From Triglochin maritima (Eukaryota; Streptophyta; Magnoliopsida; Alismatales; Juncaginaceae): a DNA stretch of 64,000 nucleotides. Within the stretch, counting starts at the first letter, position 1; each line of letters begins with the position of its first letter. Position numbers and translations under genes: made by a program. The stretch covers positions 42,554,925 to 42,618,924 of the forward strand of contig OY821772.1 of assembly GCA_963682175.1 (NCBI GenBank). Reading direction: 5' to 3'. A model generated the notes under the pieces. The model worked only from the letters and a program-made list of their open reading frames with translations, ran no database searches and had not been told where the DNA came from. Of this stretch, positions 1-13,771 are shown in pieces.

Positions 1-59
1 CAACTTGGACCTATTTGGCAATAATTAAGCAACAACTGTTACACAACCTTTAATAACAA

Positions 60-2385
60 TAGGCTAAGTTTGATACCACTCTAACGATAATCTTCGTGAG
101 GAGTTTGTTTTAGATCCTTCCTTGAACTGATAGTTGATGACAGCCACAAACACCAAGTTTGCTTCTGAAATCCTCGAACATTCTCCTGAATAATGGTTTT
201 GTGAACACATCTGCCACTTGATCATCAGATGGAATGTATTTAGTAACAACATTGCCTGCTGCAACCTTTTCTCCGATGAATTGATAGTCCATTTTAATAT
301 GTTTCATGCGACCATGGAATATGGGGTTTACACTAAGGTGGAGAGCACTGATATTGTCACAATACAAATTTGTAGGAGAGAATTGAGATATCCCCAGTTC
401 TTTCATAAGAAAGGAGAGCCAAAGTAATATCTGAACAGGTTGCTGCGAGTGCTCGATACTCCACTTCTGCACTAGACATTGCCATTGTTGCTTGCTTCTT
501 GGTGTGCGAAGAGATACAATTAGTTCCAAGAAAAGTGCAATAACCAGTAGTCGATCTTCTGGTAAGTTGACATCCACTTCAGTCAGCATCACTAATACCA
601 AACAACTCCAAGCTGCTATCTGCAATGATTCTATAAGACCATAGTGTAATGTGCCTTGTAGGTATCCGTGTATTTTCTTGACATACCCATAGCATTTACA
701 GTTGGTGAGGACATCTGCTGGCAGGCAATGTTGACTGCATAGGTGATATCAGGTATGGTCAAACTCAAGTACAAGAGAGAGCCAACAGAAGAATCAGAGA
801 AAGGAACATCTAATGCTGAAGTTTTGAATCTTGTGGCAATGGGTGTGGAGACTGGTCTGGATGCATCCATTTTTTGCGTTCTGAAGAATCTCATGAATGT
901 ATTTAATTTGTCTCAGAAACAATCCATAAATATGGTATGTAACACTTCAATACCCAGAAAGTAGTGAATAGAGCCTAAATCTCTCATAGAGAATTCTTCT
1001 GCTAACAGAGCTGAGGAAGATTGCATCAAGTTGTCATTTGACCCTGTCAGCACCAGATCATCTACATACACCAGCAAGATAAAGAGAATTTGCATTTTGG
1101 TGCCAAAGTGAATAAGGAAGGATCATGAGGGCTGCATATAATACCCATTGGTAAGAAGGAAATCACTTAATTTGTTGAACCATACTCTTGGTGCTTGCTT
1201 TGGGCCATATATAGCCTTATTTATCTTGCAAACATGCCCAGGGAAGGCTTGATCAATGAAACATTGTGGCTGCTCCATATATACAGGTTCATCCAAGTTT
1301 CATTGAAGAAATGCATTCTTAATATCAAATTGCTTGATGTTCTAACAATTAATAGTGGCAATTGTAAGAACAAGTCTGATGGATGTTGACTTAATCACTG
1401 TGTTGAATGTCTCCATGTAGTCAAGTCCTTTTTTTGACTAAATACTCTAGCAACTAGTCTGGCCTTCAACCGGTCTATCTCTTCGTAAGGTCCAAGCTTG
1501 GGTTTAAAAACCCATTTGTCCCCCACTATATTGAAATGTGATTATCTGGGAACCAATTCCCATGTATTATTGTTGTGCAATGCCTCTATTTCATCCATCA
1601 TTGCTAATCTCCATCCTTCGTGATCATTCATTGCACTTTTGACGAATTGAAGGTGTTGTTTTTACCTTGAATAAAAATTAAGTATTTCTACGGGAAAAAC
1701 AGTCGAACAGAACTTAAGTTCCGGTCGACCGGTAGTGTAGCATTTCGTCCAGGAGAAGTGCATGGAAGTTTCCGATCGACTGAGTGGTCTTAATCGGTTG
1801 ACCGAGTGTGTGTTTTGTCTTGTCCAGGAAAAGTACCTGAAATATTGTGTTCTTGTGTGTTTTGCGTGGTGAATTATTTGTGGATTTGCATTATTAGTTT
1901 TCTTTCTTTATTGGATTTGTGATTCGTTCCTCTACGTATTTTGAGATTGATTTAATTCCGTAACAGAAGGAATAGTAGTGGTTAGAAACACATACTTTGG
2001 ATTGGGTTTGTGAACTCCAGCCCTGCTTCTTGTAGTCATATGATGTTGCACATGTTCAGTGATTGCATCAACTTCTGTGACATTTTCATTTGAGAGTGGA
2101 TTCTGAACATCATCATCATCTAGCATTCTCTCCGATTCAGGCACATCTGCTACATGAGTATAGGAAATATCTGAGTATTGCACTTCAGTTCGTTGTACAT
2201 TGTTGTCATGTGCTTTTGCTACTTGAACAGTTGTTGAACTTGATCAACAATGTCTCTTGGAAATAGTTGAGTGATATCTCTCTTTTTTGTCTGCGCACCA
2301 CTACAAAAGAGGGGTTTGATAATTTTGTCATTTTCTTTACCTAAGCAATCTAATACCATTATGTCCTGATGTCCTTGGAAATATA
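60..2385 (-). mobile_element. Degenerate Ty1/Copia retrotransposon, 3' part, runs off left edge
   Basis: Read on the minus strand, pieces of a Copia polyprotein follow in order. About 2190-1971 is the linker after integrase, ending in a TTRSRAG-type motif. About 1648-913 is reverse transcriptase with the YVDD active-site box (VYVDDLVLTG). About 894-110 is the rest of RT and RNase H, ending in the typical KHIKMDYQFI and VADVFTKPL stretches. Several frameshifts and stops separate the pieces, so it is dead. The 3' LTR probably begins near position 60 and lies outside the window. A small solo LTR (1654-1965) is inserted between the linker and RT. The reading frames are clear; the outer limits are not. 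Confidence 0.85.
1654..1965. mobile_element. 312-bp solo LTR nested in the Copia element
   Basis: The segment begins TGTTG and ends TAACA. It is bounded on both sides by the same five bases, GAAGG (1649-1653 and 1966-1970), as expected for an LTR-element target duplication. Removing it rejoins the Copia linker and the start of RT. It contains several copies of the CGGTCGACCG palindrome or decayed versions of it (near 1724, 1776, 1797). No internal region is left, so it is a solo LTR formed by LTR-LTR recombination. Confidence 0.8.
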
Positions 2386-3256
2386 TGTTAGGTGATTAAA
2401 ATCAATTTTAAATACGCAGCGGAATTGAAATAGCAAATCCAATCGACGGAAATTAAGAACAAATACAAATCCAAAATCCAAACCACACAAAACACGCAAG
2501 ATTTAACATGGAAACTCAATGCGGAAAAAACCACGGAGGACATAACTCCAAATCCACTATAGAGAAACGTATTACGAAGAGAGACTTACAGGAGACGCGA
2601 ACAAACCGACGAAGATACCCGACTCAAATTATCTCAACAAATCAACAATGATGCTCTTTCTCTTTTCTCTCAAAAAACACAAAGTAGATTAATAGGAATT
2701 ACCCTTAAGCAAAGGGAGACGAAATTGCCTTTATATATTAGGCCTAAATAAGTATTAATTGCACCAAAATTGTGCGGAGAAATGTGCAAAACGTAGGCAG
2801 AAAATAGGTCCAACGGTCGACCGAATGGGTGCTTCGGTCGACCGATCCTCTAATTGTATCACGAACCAGCTTTTGCCGGTCGACCGAAACTAAAGTACCG
2901 ATCGACCGAAAAGCGACAGTAACTTTTCTTCCTTGCTCGAGTGCATACTCAATCGACCGAATCACTTAAGTTACAGTCGACCGAAAACCGACAGACACTT
3001 TTGCCCAGCTCCTCGTGTGTGCCCGGTAAACCGACTCCTAAGTTCCGGTCGACCGAAAATGGACAGACACTTTTGCCCAACTCCTCGTGTGTGCCCGGTC
3101 GACCGAATCCTAAGTTCCAGTCGACCGAAAATGGACACACTTCTGCTGGACAAATCAAAACACACATCCGGTCGACCGAAACACTCCTTCCAGTCGACCG
3201 ATCGTCTGTTTTATCCCACAAATACTTTAATCACATATACAAGGTAAACAACAACA
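2386..3256 (-). mobile_element. 871-bp solo LTR with a CGGTCGACCG array
   Basis: It begins TGTTAGG and ends ACAACA, and ATATA flanks it on both sides (2381-2385 and 3257-3261). The right half (about 2815-3205) carries about a dozen copies of CGGTCGACCG or one-base variants. They are often spaced 22-25 bases apart, and a block of about 72 bases (near 2990-3060 and 3062-3133) is repeated. A TATA-like box reads on the minus strand near 2735-2750, so the array lies in U3 upstream of it and the LTR is oriented minus. No coding capacity is present. Confidence 0.7.
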
Positions 3257-3261
3257 ATATA

Positions 3262-6200
3262 TATTTGCGTTCCAAAATACCATTATTTTTTCAAATGGCA
3301 GTGTTGAATTTTTTTGTTGACGAGGTTAGTTTTCGTCAATTGCCATTGTGTTGATTTTTTTTTGTTAACGATGTCGTTATAAAAGCTTATATTCTCTCTT
3401 AGTACTTTACTAATACTAAATTCCGCAAATACCCAAATTATTAGTCCAAGCTCAAGAAAACCCAACATTCTCACCTCCGTAAACCCAATACTAGTCCTCT
3501 AGAGTACTTATTTATCTTTCCTGCTTTCTCCTTATTTTGGACATCTATATAATAAACGAGAATTAGGTCATCACTTCAACATCCATTTCACTTTGCTTAT
3601 TCTTCTTCTTCCATTATTTTGTCTACATTTTTTAAAATTTTCGAATTTTTTTGAATTGAGGTTTTCCAATATCAATGACTGAGTTTTTGTGGGTTTTATG
3701 GTTAATTTATATGGTGGTTTGCATATATTATTGAAATAAGGTAGATATTTGGTACCTTCTCTGAAATTTCGTAAGGTCACCACAGCTTGATTGTTTGGGC
3801 GTTGCCAAATGCACCCTTTCATGTTAAGTTTCTACAAAATCAAAAAACACAAAGCCATTAGATTACTAATGCAATAAATTTCATGTAGACGTGTAAAAGT
3901 AATTAGGTAAATACTATCTAATATAATATCTCATAGATTGATTAAGCTAACCAGCTATTAATCATTTGATTGAGCTTAATTTGTTTAACGAAAAGACCAA
4001 CGAGCCTAATTTGGAATCCATTTGCTTATTTTCAACAAACTCGAATTAATATCAAGCTTTGAGCGGCCTGTGCCAAAATGATCACATGCATAGACTATTT
4101 TCCAAACCCATATGACGTATCCACTAATTCTACTAAATTATCATCCTAATTCAACATCCAACAGCCGTATCCATTACCACAAAGAAAACCAGACGTTACT
4201 CGTCTGTCAATCGAGAGCTTCCCATCCCATTCAACCACCAAAAAATCTAATCTATTGCCGCGCGTCCACAACAATCCCTTAAAACACAAATAAACAGAGA
4301 TGTCCACCGAGGTAAACCTTGTGTTATCTATCCAAACACCCATCTTAGCTCCATGTTATGGGGTCCAAAGACATTAACTCCTTTTCCATCCAACCCACGT
4401 CGAAAGGACCAAAAGGGCAAAACCAGAAGGGTACTTTGCAATTTGGCATGGATGTGTCCACGACAAGAGCACGTTGGATAAGCCCATGGTGGAAGGGCAA
4501 AACAGGAAGAACAGGTGCGGAAAACATGTGGTTGGTGATGAAGTGGTGGTGATCTCTCGACTCGACTCGACTCGACTCTTCGGAGTCTTAATTCTGTCCG
4601 CAACAAGTGGCGGTGGGAACTAGTGGTTCTGATGAGTCCGCATTTATTAACAATAATAATTAGTCATTCCAAACCACTAACATTCTTCTTCTTTTCGTAA
4701 ACTCAAGGCGCTTTGGTGAGATATTGCTTAGATTTCCTACACATTACTGATTACTCTATTACTAATACTTCTAATATCTTAAGATATCTAAAGGTAGGTA
4801 GGTACACGACTACATGTGAGATGTGTCTCTCAAACACACAAGTCACAACCTAAACCACAAGAATTACAAACTCGATTATCGATCCGTAACTATCTTGTTG
4901 TGTTTCTTAACGTGCCTTTGGGTACACGGGAGAAACAAAGAAAGATCAAGCTAAAAACCCATCATCCATGCATGAAGAGCGCGAGAAGGCACTGGAAGCT
5001 AAACAAATTATCATAATATTTATGTCAAAGTAGATAATATTCTACGATCCCACGGATGCGTGTGCAAATAACACTCGTCATCACATGAAGTTATGTCTGA
5101 TGCAACAAACAAACGAGGTTAGTATTAGGATTAGGCAGTGAGAGAGCAAAGTGCTGAGTTGGCGAAAAGCGAAAAGCCCAGGCTGGTTTGGCCACTTTTC
5201 GACTTGAACTTCTCTCGTCCACAAAATCTTATCGTCCGTCTCGTCTTCCGTTGTTTGGACTTGATTGGTTGGTCGTAGGATGTTTTGTGCATTTTTTTAT
5301 TTATTTTCGTAGATATATGTCATTGCACTTTTCCGGTTGCCGTCACCACCCTTCGCTCTTCTACGCACCAAGGAATGGACTATCAAGCATATCCATCCGC
5401 AAGATACTTTTTTTGTTTGTTGACATTTTAGTAGAAATAAGTTCTGCCTTTGGCTGCCAATTTTTACTAACAAATTCTCGTTCCGATGGTAGATGCTACC
5501 GTGCTAGTTACTATTTGCGTCAGATAGTAACATATTGAATCTTTTGACATACTACTTTGTTAACGCCCCTTGTATCGTAGGAAAGCAATTAGTATAACCA
5601 CTTTTAGATATGATTCCTTTGGTTTTTTTATTTTTTGGATTCAGACTATGTGGAATTTTCGAACATCAATAAAACCATAAAATATATAAAATAATGAAAA
5701 TTAGTATATTTAAAAAGTATATCTATTACCTAAGCCTAAGGTAAGATGCCTGATCAAACTTCAATCAGATCTCCTAAGCCAAATCAACAAAACAAGTTTC
5801 AAGTTTTTAGCACCGTCATTGCAAAATTTCATCCTCTAACTTAAATTTTTGGACACCATGTTGCTAGTCTTCTATTTTTTTCATTACATTGTACCGTTGA
5901 ACAAAATTCAAAATTTCATTCAATTTCTTATAAGGTTAATTGCTTGAGTGTCATTTTAAAAGATTATAATTCCAAATAATCATTATTACACACATATTTG
6001 TTAATATGTCATCGAAAAACTAACACCACGTTCCAATTGTCATTAAATTTTCAGACAACCACTCATTTGACAGATTCCGACGACGATGTCATCTTTTCTC
6101 TCGATGTCATCATCTCAATAAAAAAATAAATTATAATGTAAAATTTACAAATTCTACATTGCATAATCTAATTTTTTAAAATCTTCCTCTCTTTGCCCTT

Positions 6201-6524
6201 TTTCTTTCTTTTATTTACCATTTCTCCCTCTCCACTCCCTCACTTTCTCTTCACTCTCAAACACAACCTCTCTCCCTCCCGCTGGGGCAACGCATTGTGG
6301 TGGCGGGTTCTGAAGGTTGTATAAGGTATGTCGGGGGGTTGCACGGTGGAGAGGCGGAGGGGTGGTGAGGTGGTGTAGTTGTGGGTGTCGTTGTTGGTTG
6401 AGGTCTATGAAAGGGAGATGGTCGGAAGTGGAGTTTATTTCTTCAAGAGAGAGGTGGATTCAAGAGAGAGTGTGCGTGAGAGAGAAATGAGAGATGTGTT
6501 TAAAAGTGAAGAGATAGTGAAAGA
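3262..6524. other. Gene-free interval
   Basis: I see no supportable gene on either strand. Open frames are short, lack family resemblance and mostly start on TTG or CTG. The interval holds a short CTCGA tandem repeat (4556-4578) and a polypyrimidine then GA-rich stretch (about 6180-6530). Confidence 0.6.
4556..4578. repeat. (CTCGA)n microsatellite
   Basis: Four to five tandem copies of the pentamer CTCGA are directly visible. Confidence 0.85.
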
Positions 6525-6532
6525 GTGAAGAG

Positions 6533-7279
6533 TAGGTCTGTAAACGAGTTGGGTACGGGACGAGTATGTCCTGACATGTGCCTGTTAATTTTGACAGGTA
6601 CGGATATATACTCGCCACAATATTGGTCTACCCGTACCCACCCAGTACCCGCGCGGCTAGCGGGTACGGGGCAAGTAAGTTGGTTAAACCTATTAAAAAT
6701 ATTCTGTAAATGTCAACAACAAAAAACACAAACACCAAATAAATAACTTAAGAAACACAAACAATATCTAACAATCACAAACAATGTCTAATAATCTCCG
6801 CACAAAGTTCTAACAAGTACATTTTTTTAATACCAATTTGGAATATTAATTCAAATCAATACAAACTTGTAAATGAAATATAATATTGAATAATGCACCA
6901 TGAGCAGAGTTCATGTTATCTTGTAAAAAGTGAGACCACACATGTTAAATACAAGAAAGGAATCACAAATCTATTCCATCAATCGTTACAACATACCAAA
7001 ACCATTTAAATATCCAAGGGAATCAAACCTTTTATTCCATCCTTCGTTACATTCGACGTACCAATACATTTCTTTTGTATTTTTGTTTATTAGGTATTTA
7101 ATATAAATATATAATATATATTGTTAACGGGTACCCGTACCCGACTAGTTTATCAAGCGAGTAAACAGATACATGTTAACATATACAAATTTTTAAACAT
7201 ATATAAAATTTTGTATCCATACTTACATGGGTTAGATACGCAAGTATACAAGTTATTACCCGTTCCGTTTAAGGTCTCA
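6533..7279. mobile_element. hAT-like non-autonomous element (MITE), 747 bp
   Basis: Imperfect terminal inverted repeats start TAGGTCTGTAAACGAG on the left; the right end reads inward TGAGACCTTAAACGG. The flanks are GTGAAGAG (6525-6532) and GTGGAGAG (7280-7287), an 8-bp duplication with one mismatch, typical of hAT elements. GGGTACGGG and GGGTACCCG motifs recur inside near both ends. It has no transposase reading frame. Confidence 0.7.
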
Positions 7280-7287
7280 GTGGAGAG

Positions 7288-7968
7288 AGAGAAAAGATAG
7301 AAAAAAATAGAAAATAGAGAGAGATGAGAAGTAAATTTTTTTATACAAATGTCAAATTTGTAAATTTTTTATTTTTTTATTTTGTTGAGACGATGATTTC
7401 ATCGTCAAATAAAATGTATAATTTGTTTGAATCCGTAAGAAGAGTGACGTATCCGAAAATTTTATGATATTTAGGACATACGAGTAAATAAGTGTGCAGT
7501 GATCCTGGGAATTAGTACAGTTGAAATGATATCCAAACAATTAACTTTTTTTTTTTGTAAATTCCATTTACGAAAACCAAAGACGAGTAAGCTGACCGGG
7601 CGGTGACGGTACCCTTACCAAAAGCCCAAAAAGCGAACCTTACGTGTACACCTTCCCATCGTAGTTCCCTTTTTCTTATCTCTAAAGTTCCAAACCGAAA
7701 CAGATATTTTCAAGTTCACAACAAATATCAGCCACGCAACCACACAAGAACCCCAATCCAGTACGTGGGTCCCACCCCAGGGGCTTGGCCCACTCCCACG
7801 TGACAAGCACCACGTCGTGCTCTTAGCCACAAGTTTATTTCTTTTTTTTTGTTTCCCGTCCAAACGAAAAAGAAACCCGCTGACGTGTCACGCCTACCAA
7901 CTTTTCCCCTCTTCTTCTACTCCCCCCCTCGCCCCCCTCTTAACCCACACCCAAACCGCAGAAAGAAA
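7288..7968 (+). promoter_or_regulatory. Promoter region of the REVEILLE-type MYB gene, with G-box
   Basis: A perfect G-box CACGTG lies at 7797-7802, with further ACGT-core motifs close by (CACGTC near 7811 and TGACGTGTCA near 7881). A C/T-rich patch (7905-7945) precedes the inferred leader. G-boxes of this kind are common in morning-expressed clock genes. The motifs are seen in the sequence; their use here is inference. Confidence 0.5.
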
Positions 7969-8046
7969 GAAAAAAAAAACCAAGTCTATCTGGCGATTTT
8001 GAAGTGAGATCTAAAGAAGTGAGAGATCGAGAGTTTGAGTCTAAGG

Positions 8047-8629
8047 TATGTTCTGATGATCCTTGGTTTGGTGTTTGGATCGTGGGTTTTTGGTGGTTTG
8101 TTGGTGATTTGGGGCTTTTGGGGTTTGATGTTGTTGGGATTGTTGATTTAAGAGGTTGGCGTTGGCTTTTAGGGTGAAAGTGAGTTTTTGTTCGTCTGTT
8201 GTGATTTGGAGCTTTTTGAACTTTTGCTGTGGTTTTGTTCCGCAGTTTTAAGATCTAAGGTGGTATTTGGTTATTTTGACCGGTTTGTTGTGGAACTTCT
8301 GGACTTTTGAACTTGGGAAATATTTGTTTTTTGCTATGTGTTTTGATTTATTTTCTCATGCGAAAATCCCCAATTTTTTTGTTTTGTGAAGTTGTAGATG
8401 CTTAGATGTGATTTAGGAAGGGAAAGACTGAAGTCCTGATTTGATTTTAGTGGTTTTTTTTTCTAATTTTTTGTTTGTTTTGTGGACCTTTACTGAAGTT
8501 TGTTTTAGCAAAGCGATGACTCGATTAGCGTTTTATTCCTAATTTAAGTATCCTTCGTTTGCAGTATCATCTTGTTTCCGTGCAGCAAAGCTTAACTTAA
8601 AAAGCATATTTTTTTCTTGAATCAGAATA
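8047..8629 (+). other. Probable 5' UTR intron of the MYB gene
   Basis: A donor-like AAG|GTATG at 8046/8047 follows a purine-rich leader. The sequence then turns T-rich until TTGAATCAG near 8629, shortly before the ATG at 8647. Leader introns are common in this family. This is inferred from composition and splice signals only. Confidence 0.5.
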
Positions 8630-8646
8630 GATTTTACCTTCCGGAA

Positions 8647-10532
8647 ATGTGCACGGATCCATTGGTTATGCCTACCAGGGAGATATTTATGGATGGAAGA
8701 ATTTCATATTCCAACCAACAGGGGGAATCACATCCCTCGGAGAATGATAATACTCCAAAGGTATTTCCGACCCCTTTGTTTATATTGTGTTGTCTGAAAC
8801 GTAGATCTTAAGTCTTATGTATGTTATACACCTCAGTGGATTGTTGTTTAATTGACCACTTAAATTATTTTGCGTTCACTGAAACATATATGTACGTTAG
8901 ACGGTTCAGATGATTGTAGCGTAATTAATTGAAGAAGTAATTTTCTTCCATCCACTAGAGTTGAAATCTTAATAAACCGGCTTCTGTTTTCATGCATCTG
9001 ATTTGCTTAATATACACAAAATGTTAAACTTGATTTTGTGTTTCAACAGACAAGAAAACCATACACCATCGTCAAACAACGCGAAAGGTGGACTGATGAG
9101 GAACATAACAAGTTTCTCGAAGCTATAAAACTCTATGGTCGGTCCTGGCGACGTATTGAAGGTACTTTTTCTTAAAAGAAAGACATGTCTCTTAGTTTTT
9201 GTTGTTTCTGGCTTCAATTTATTAATGGCTTTGTATTGTGATGGTGCAGATCACATAGGTTCCAAGACCTCTGTTCAAATTAGAAGCCATGCTCAAAAGT
9301 TTTTCTCCAAGGTATACTAATTACTATTATTCTAAAATCCTCTTTCATCCATGGGTGGTCTTACTTAACACTTAAATTAAGTAATCATTCATGGGACAAG
9401 AACCAGCAAAATTCTTGTTGTTCCTTTTGTTTTATATTTTCCACTGTGCTAATTATTTCTTATGTTGGAAATAGGTGGCCAAGGAATCAGAAAGCAGCAA
9501 CATCACAATGAAAGCAGTTGACATCCCTCCTCCTCGGCCTAAAAGAAAGCCCTCCCACCCATACCCTCGAAAGTTTGGTAGCTCATCTAGCAAGGGAGGC
9601 ACAACCTCGAAAAAGCTTGAGAAATCTTCTTCACCAAATCTAGTAATTCCCAACATAGAAGATGAATCCCCAAGATCAATTTTATCAGCAAGTGTTTCTA
9701 ATAATGTTGGATATTCTACATCGATCGCCCAGACCTGCGGCACATCATCTGATCCATCCACTTGCTCATCGAATCGAGTAAGTTTGGAGTCCATCCATCA
9801 AGAGATTGGATCACAGTCTCAGCAACTTCCTGCTGAAGAGGCAAGGGAAACAACAGCACCTTCTGCATCTGATACCTTGACCTTCGACGGAAAATCTGAT
9901 GTGGTATATACCTTTAACTGGATTAATTTTCAACTACAATTACCTGATTTCCCCACACACACTGAAGTCTAAAATTATTGTCTGCTTTACAGGATACAGA
10001 AGTAGTCTCCCAAGGCACAAGCTTTCAGCTATTTGGTAAAACAGTACTAGTCGCAGACTCGAGTAACAACACATCTACATCTGTTACTCAGAATGAGATG
10101 ACTCATCAAAGATCACCTCCCAGCCAAAATGACCAGGAAGGCTCACCCAAGAATTTCTCCGATACCACTTCTAAAGAGTCTTCAAACCGATGGTCTTATG
10201 AGGTGCCTTCGATGTTTTATTACATGTCATCACAGCAAGAGCTATTTGGTGCTTCCCAGGTTCCCTGGAATCCCATGTCTTGGTGGGGATGCTTTGGCAG
10301 CCCAACATTTCAGTTGGGTCAATACCCAAACATGGGCTTGCAGCAAGTCTCTTCCAACACCGAAGTGCAAGAAGTATCAGAAATCATGGAAGCCACTAAT
10401 TCTCTAAAATCAACCAAGTCCACTAATGAGAGTCAGCTCAAGGGATTTATGCCATACAAAAGATGTTCATCCCATAGGACTGTAGATATCGATGAAGAAA
10501 GAGAGTCTCAAAGAGTTAGATTGTGTCTGTAG
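8647..10532 (+). CDS. RVE: REVEILLE-type MYB-like transcription factor (RVE1/RVE2/RVE7 group)
   Basis: The coding exons are 8647-8760, 9050-9161, 9250-9311, 9475-9903 and 9993-10532, all with GT..AG borders and matching phases. They give a protein of 418 residues. The single MYB-like repeat spans residues about 48-96, with W52 and W71 and the signature SHAQKFFSK at 88-96 that defines the LHY/CCA1/REVEILLE family. A proline- and lysine-rich block, [16 protein letters not shown], follows at 114-129 and is typical of REVEILLE proteins. The rest is serine-rich, with a conserved-looking PWNPMSWWG stretch. Family members bind the evening element in the nucleus and link the circadian clock to auxin and growth outputs. 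An intron in the 5' leader probably starts at 8047 (AAG|GTATG) and ends just before 8630. The exact paralogue is not resolved. Confidence 0.93.
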
Positions 10533-11885
<1,353 letters not shown>

Positions 11886-12555
11886 TGAGGCGATAGGGTT
11901 GAGAGATTGTTTAGGGTGTTTCGCTGTTGTTGTTTGGGGGGAATGTAGTCTAGTTTAGTTTTTTTACGGTTTGTGTTGTAAATCTTTGGTTCGTTGTGGT
12001 GATGTTTCGTTTGTTGGCGTATTAATGTGAAATCTGGAATTCGTGGCCAATTTGTTAATTCTTGTGATTGTTTGCTGTGTTCCTTTTTTGTTTTTTTGTA
12101 TTTTTCATTCTTGGTTACTGCAATCATCATTAGATGTTCGGAAGTGTTGAAATGAAAAGTAATGTGAATGTCGATCTTTGATCGTCGCTTTTAGTAGTTA
12201 ACAGTTATCAAACTTCTGTATTATAAAAACCGACGACATTCGAAGTTAGAATTATGAATATATATACGTTTTACAGCTTGTTTTAAGTATCTTTACATTG
12301 AGAAATAAAGCTAAAGAGCTACTGAGATTGAGTGGTGTAGATTGAATATTTTTTTGGCGTATAAAAACTTATGAAAATTAACTGGGAGACGTAGTTAATT
12401 ACGATATTAGTATCTTTCAACGTTAAAATAATAATATTTATGATTATATGGATTAAGACAAATTTTGAATCGATCGGTACTCGGATTGTCCGGTTATTCG
12501 GACCCCAAGCCATCACTCACCCAAACAGCCCAAATCAATTTGTTTTAAGTAAAAA
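11886..12555. other. H4 3' flank and intergenic
   Basis: T-rich 3' flank. I find no coding signal. Plant H4 messages are normally polyadenylated, and no animal-type histone stem-loop is visible. Confidence 0.5.
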
Positions 12556-13734
12556 ACGGAAAACACAAAGCGAAGCCATAATCTCGTCATACCCAACGAA
12601 CCCTAACCAACCGATCCTTCGCCGGACGAACTTCTCCTCGACGGTCCTCCTCTCCCACCACCACCGCTATTCTCGTCGGCCACCCGAACTCCCGACGTCC
12701 AACATCCAGATCCCACTGCCGTCCTCTTTCTGACCACTGGCTCCCCTGCGTGCCTGGTCAGTGATGTTGATGGTCCGATTTTGGAATTAATATTGTTGGA
12801 AATTTTGGATCTTTTTCTTGTCGGTTCTGTTTTTCGTATGCTGGTTTGAAACTTTGAATTGTAAATTTTCTCGTGTCTTGAAATGAAAATGGGTTTCTAT
12901 CTCAAATATTTTACTCTGTTGTTAGTTCTACTTGCGTTTGTTGATTTGAATTGGTGGTGTTTTGAGGATTGTATGGTTTAGTTTTGGATTAATTATAGAT
13001 ATTATTTTTTAGTTTTCGTTTTGGATTAATTAAAGATGTTTTAGTATTGAGTAATTTTGTTCTTTCGATTTGCATTTATTGCTTTTTTTGGTGTTTGGGA
13101 GATCGGAGGTTGAAGGGTTTTTTTTTCCTTCATTTTGAAGGCTTCTATGTTACGGGTCTATGTAAATTGACTTGCTGAATCGGTTAATCAGGTTTGCTTG
13201 AATTGTTTTATACTTTTATTTTTTTTCAACATTGAGTTGGTTTATACGACGGAGAGGGTGAATCTTGGAAATTTTATGGGCACTGCAATGCGATGGTTGT
13301 TTGGTGGTTGGTGAGCATAAGATTAACATTCTCCTAACTGTAGACATTCTGATTATGTTACAGTCTAAGTTGACTAAAGTAAATGGTCCAATAAAAGACT
13401 AATAAAAATTAACTAGATTCTTTTAAAATAGAATGTATAGAACTTACAATGGATATATTGCTTTGATTTCATATTATACGTGTGATGATAGAAGCTTTAA
13501 AATGTAGCACATTGTAGAAATACTTTAAACATGTTATGTGATTAGATTAGATTATTTTTTGCTAGTTAGCAGTTGTCAGTTACCAACTAAGTACTTGGTT
13601 GCGTGTGTATTGGTCAAACTGACGCAATAGCCATTTTCTATAGTAGTGTATTATCATTTTGGTAGTTAGAATTGATGAATCTTGTCGTATTCAATACAAT
13701 TTCGTGAACTTTTCTTCTTGCCTTTCTTTCTCAG
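12556..13734 (+). other. Probable 5' UTR exon and leader intron of the downstream gene
   Basis: A C-rich stretch (about 12590-12755) resembles a plant 5' leader and ends at a possible donor, CCTG|GTCAGT (near 12756). T-rich sequence follows to TTTCTCAG near 13734, just before the start codon at 13772. I find no coding frame that joins the next exon, so this is most simply a leader exon plus intron. Confidence 0.45.
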
Positions 13735-13771
13735 ATCATTGTTTTGCATTTCAATTGATCCCCGGAATCAC

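Noticed and set aside
2933..3354. Overlapping open frames rich in GRPK, STDR and SVDR on both strands
   Set aside because: They are translations of the palindrome array in an LTR; the same pattern appears at 17826-18499 and 48448-48762.
5188..5538. A 116-codon plus-strand frame with hydrophobic stretches
   Set aside because: It starts on TTG, has no recognisable domain and its composition matches the surrounding non-coding sequence.
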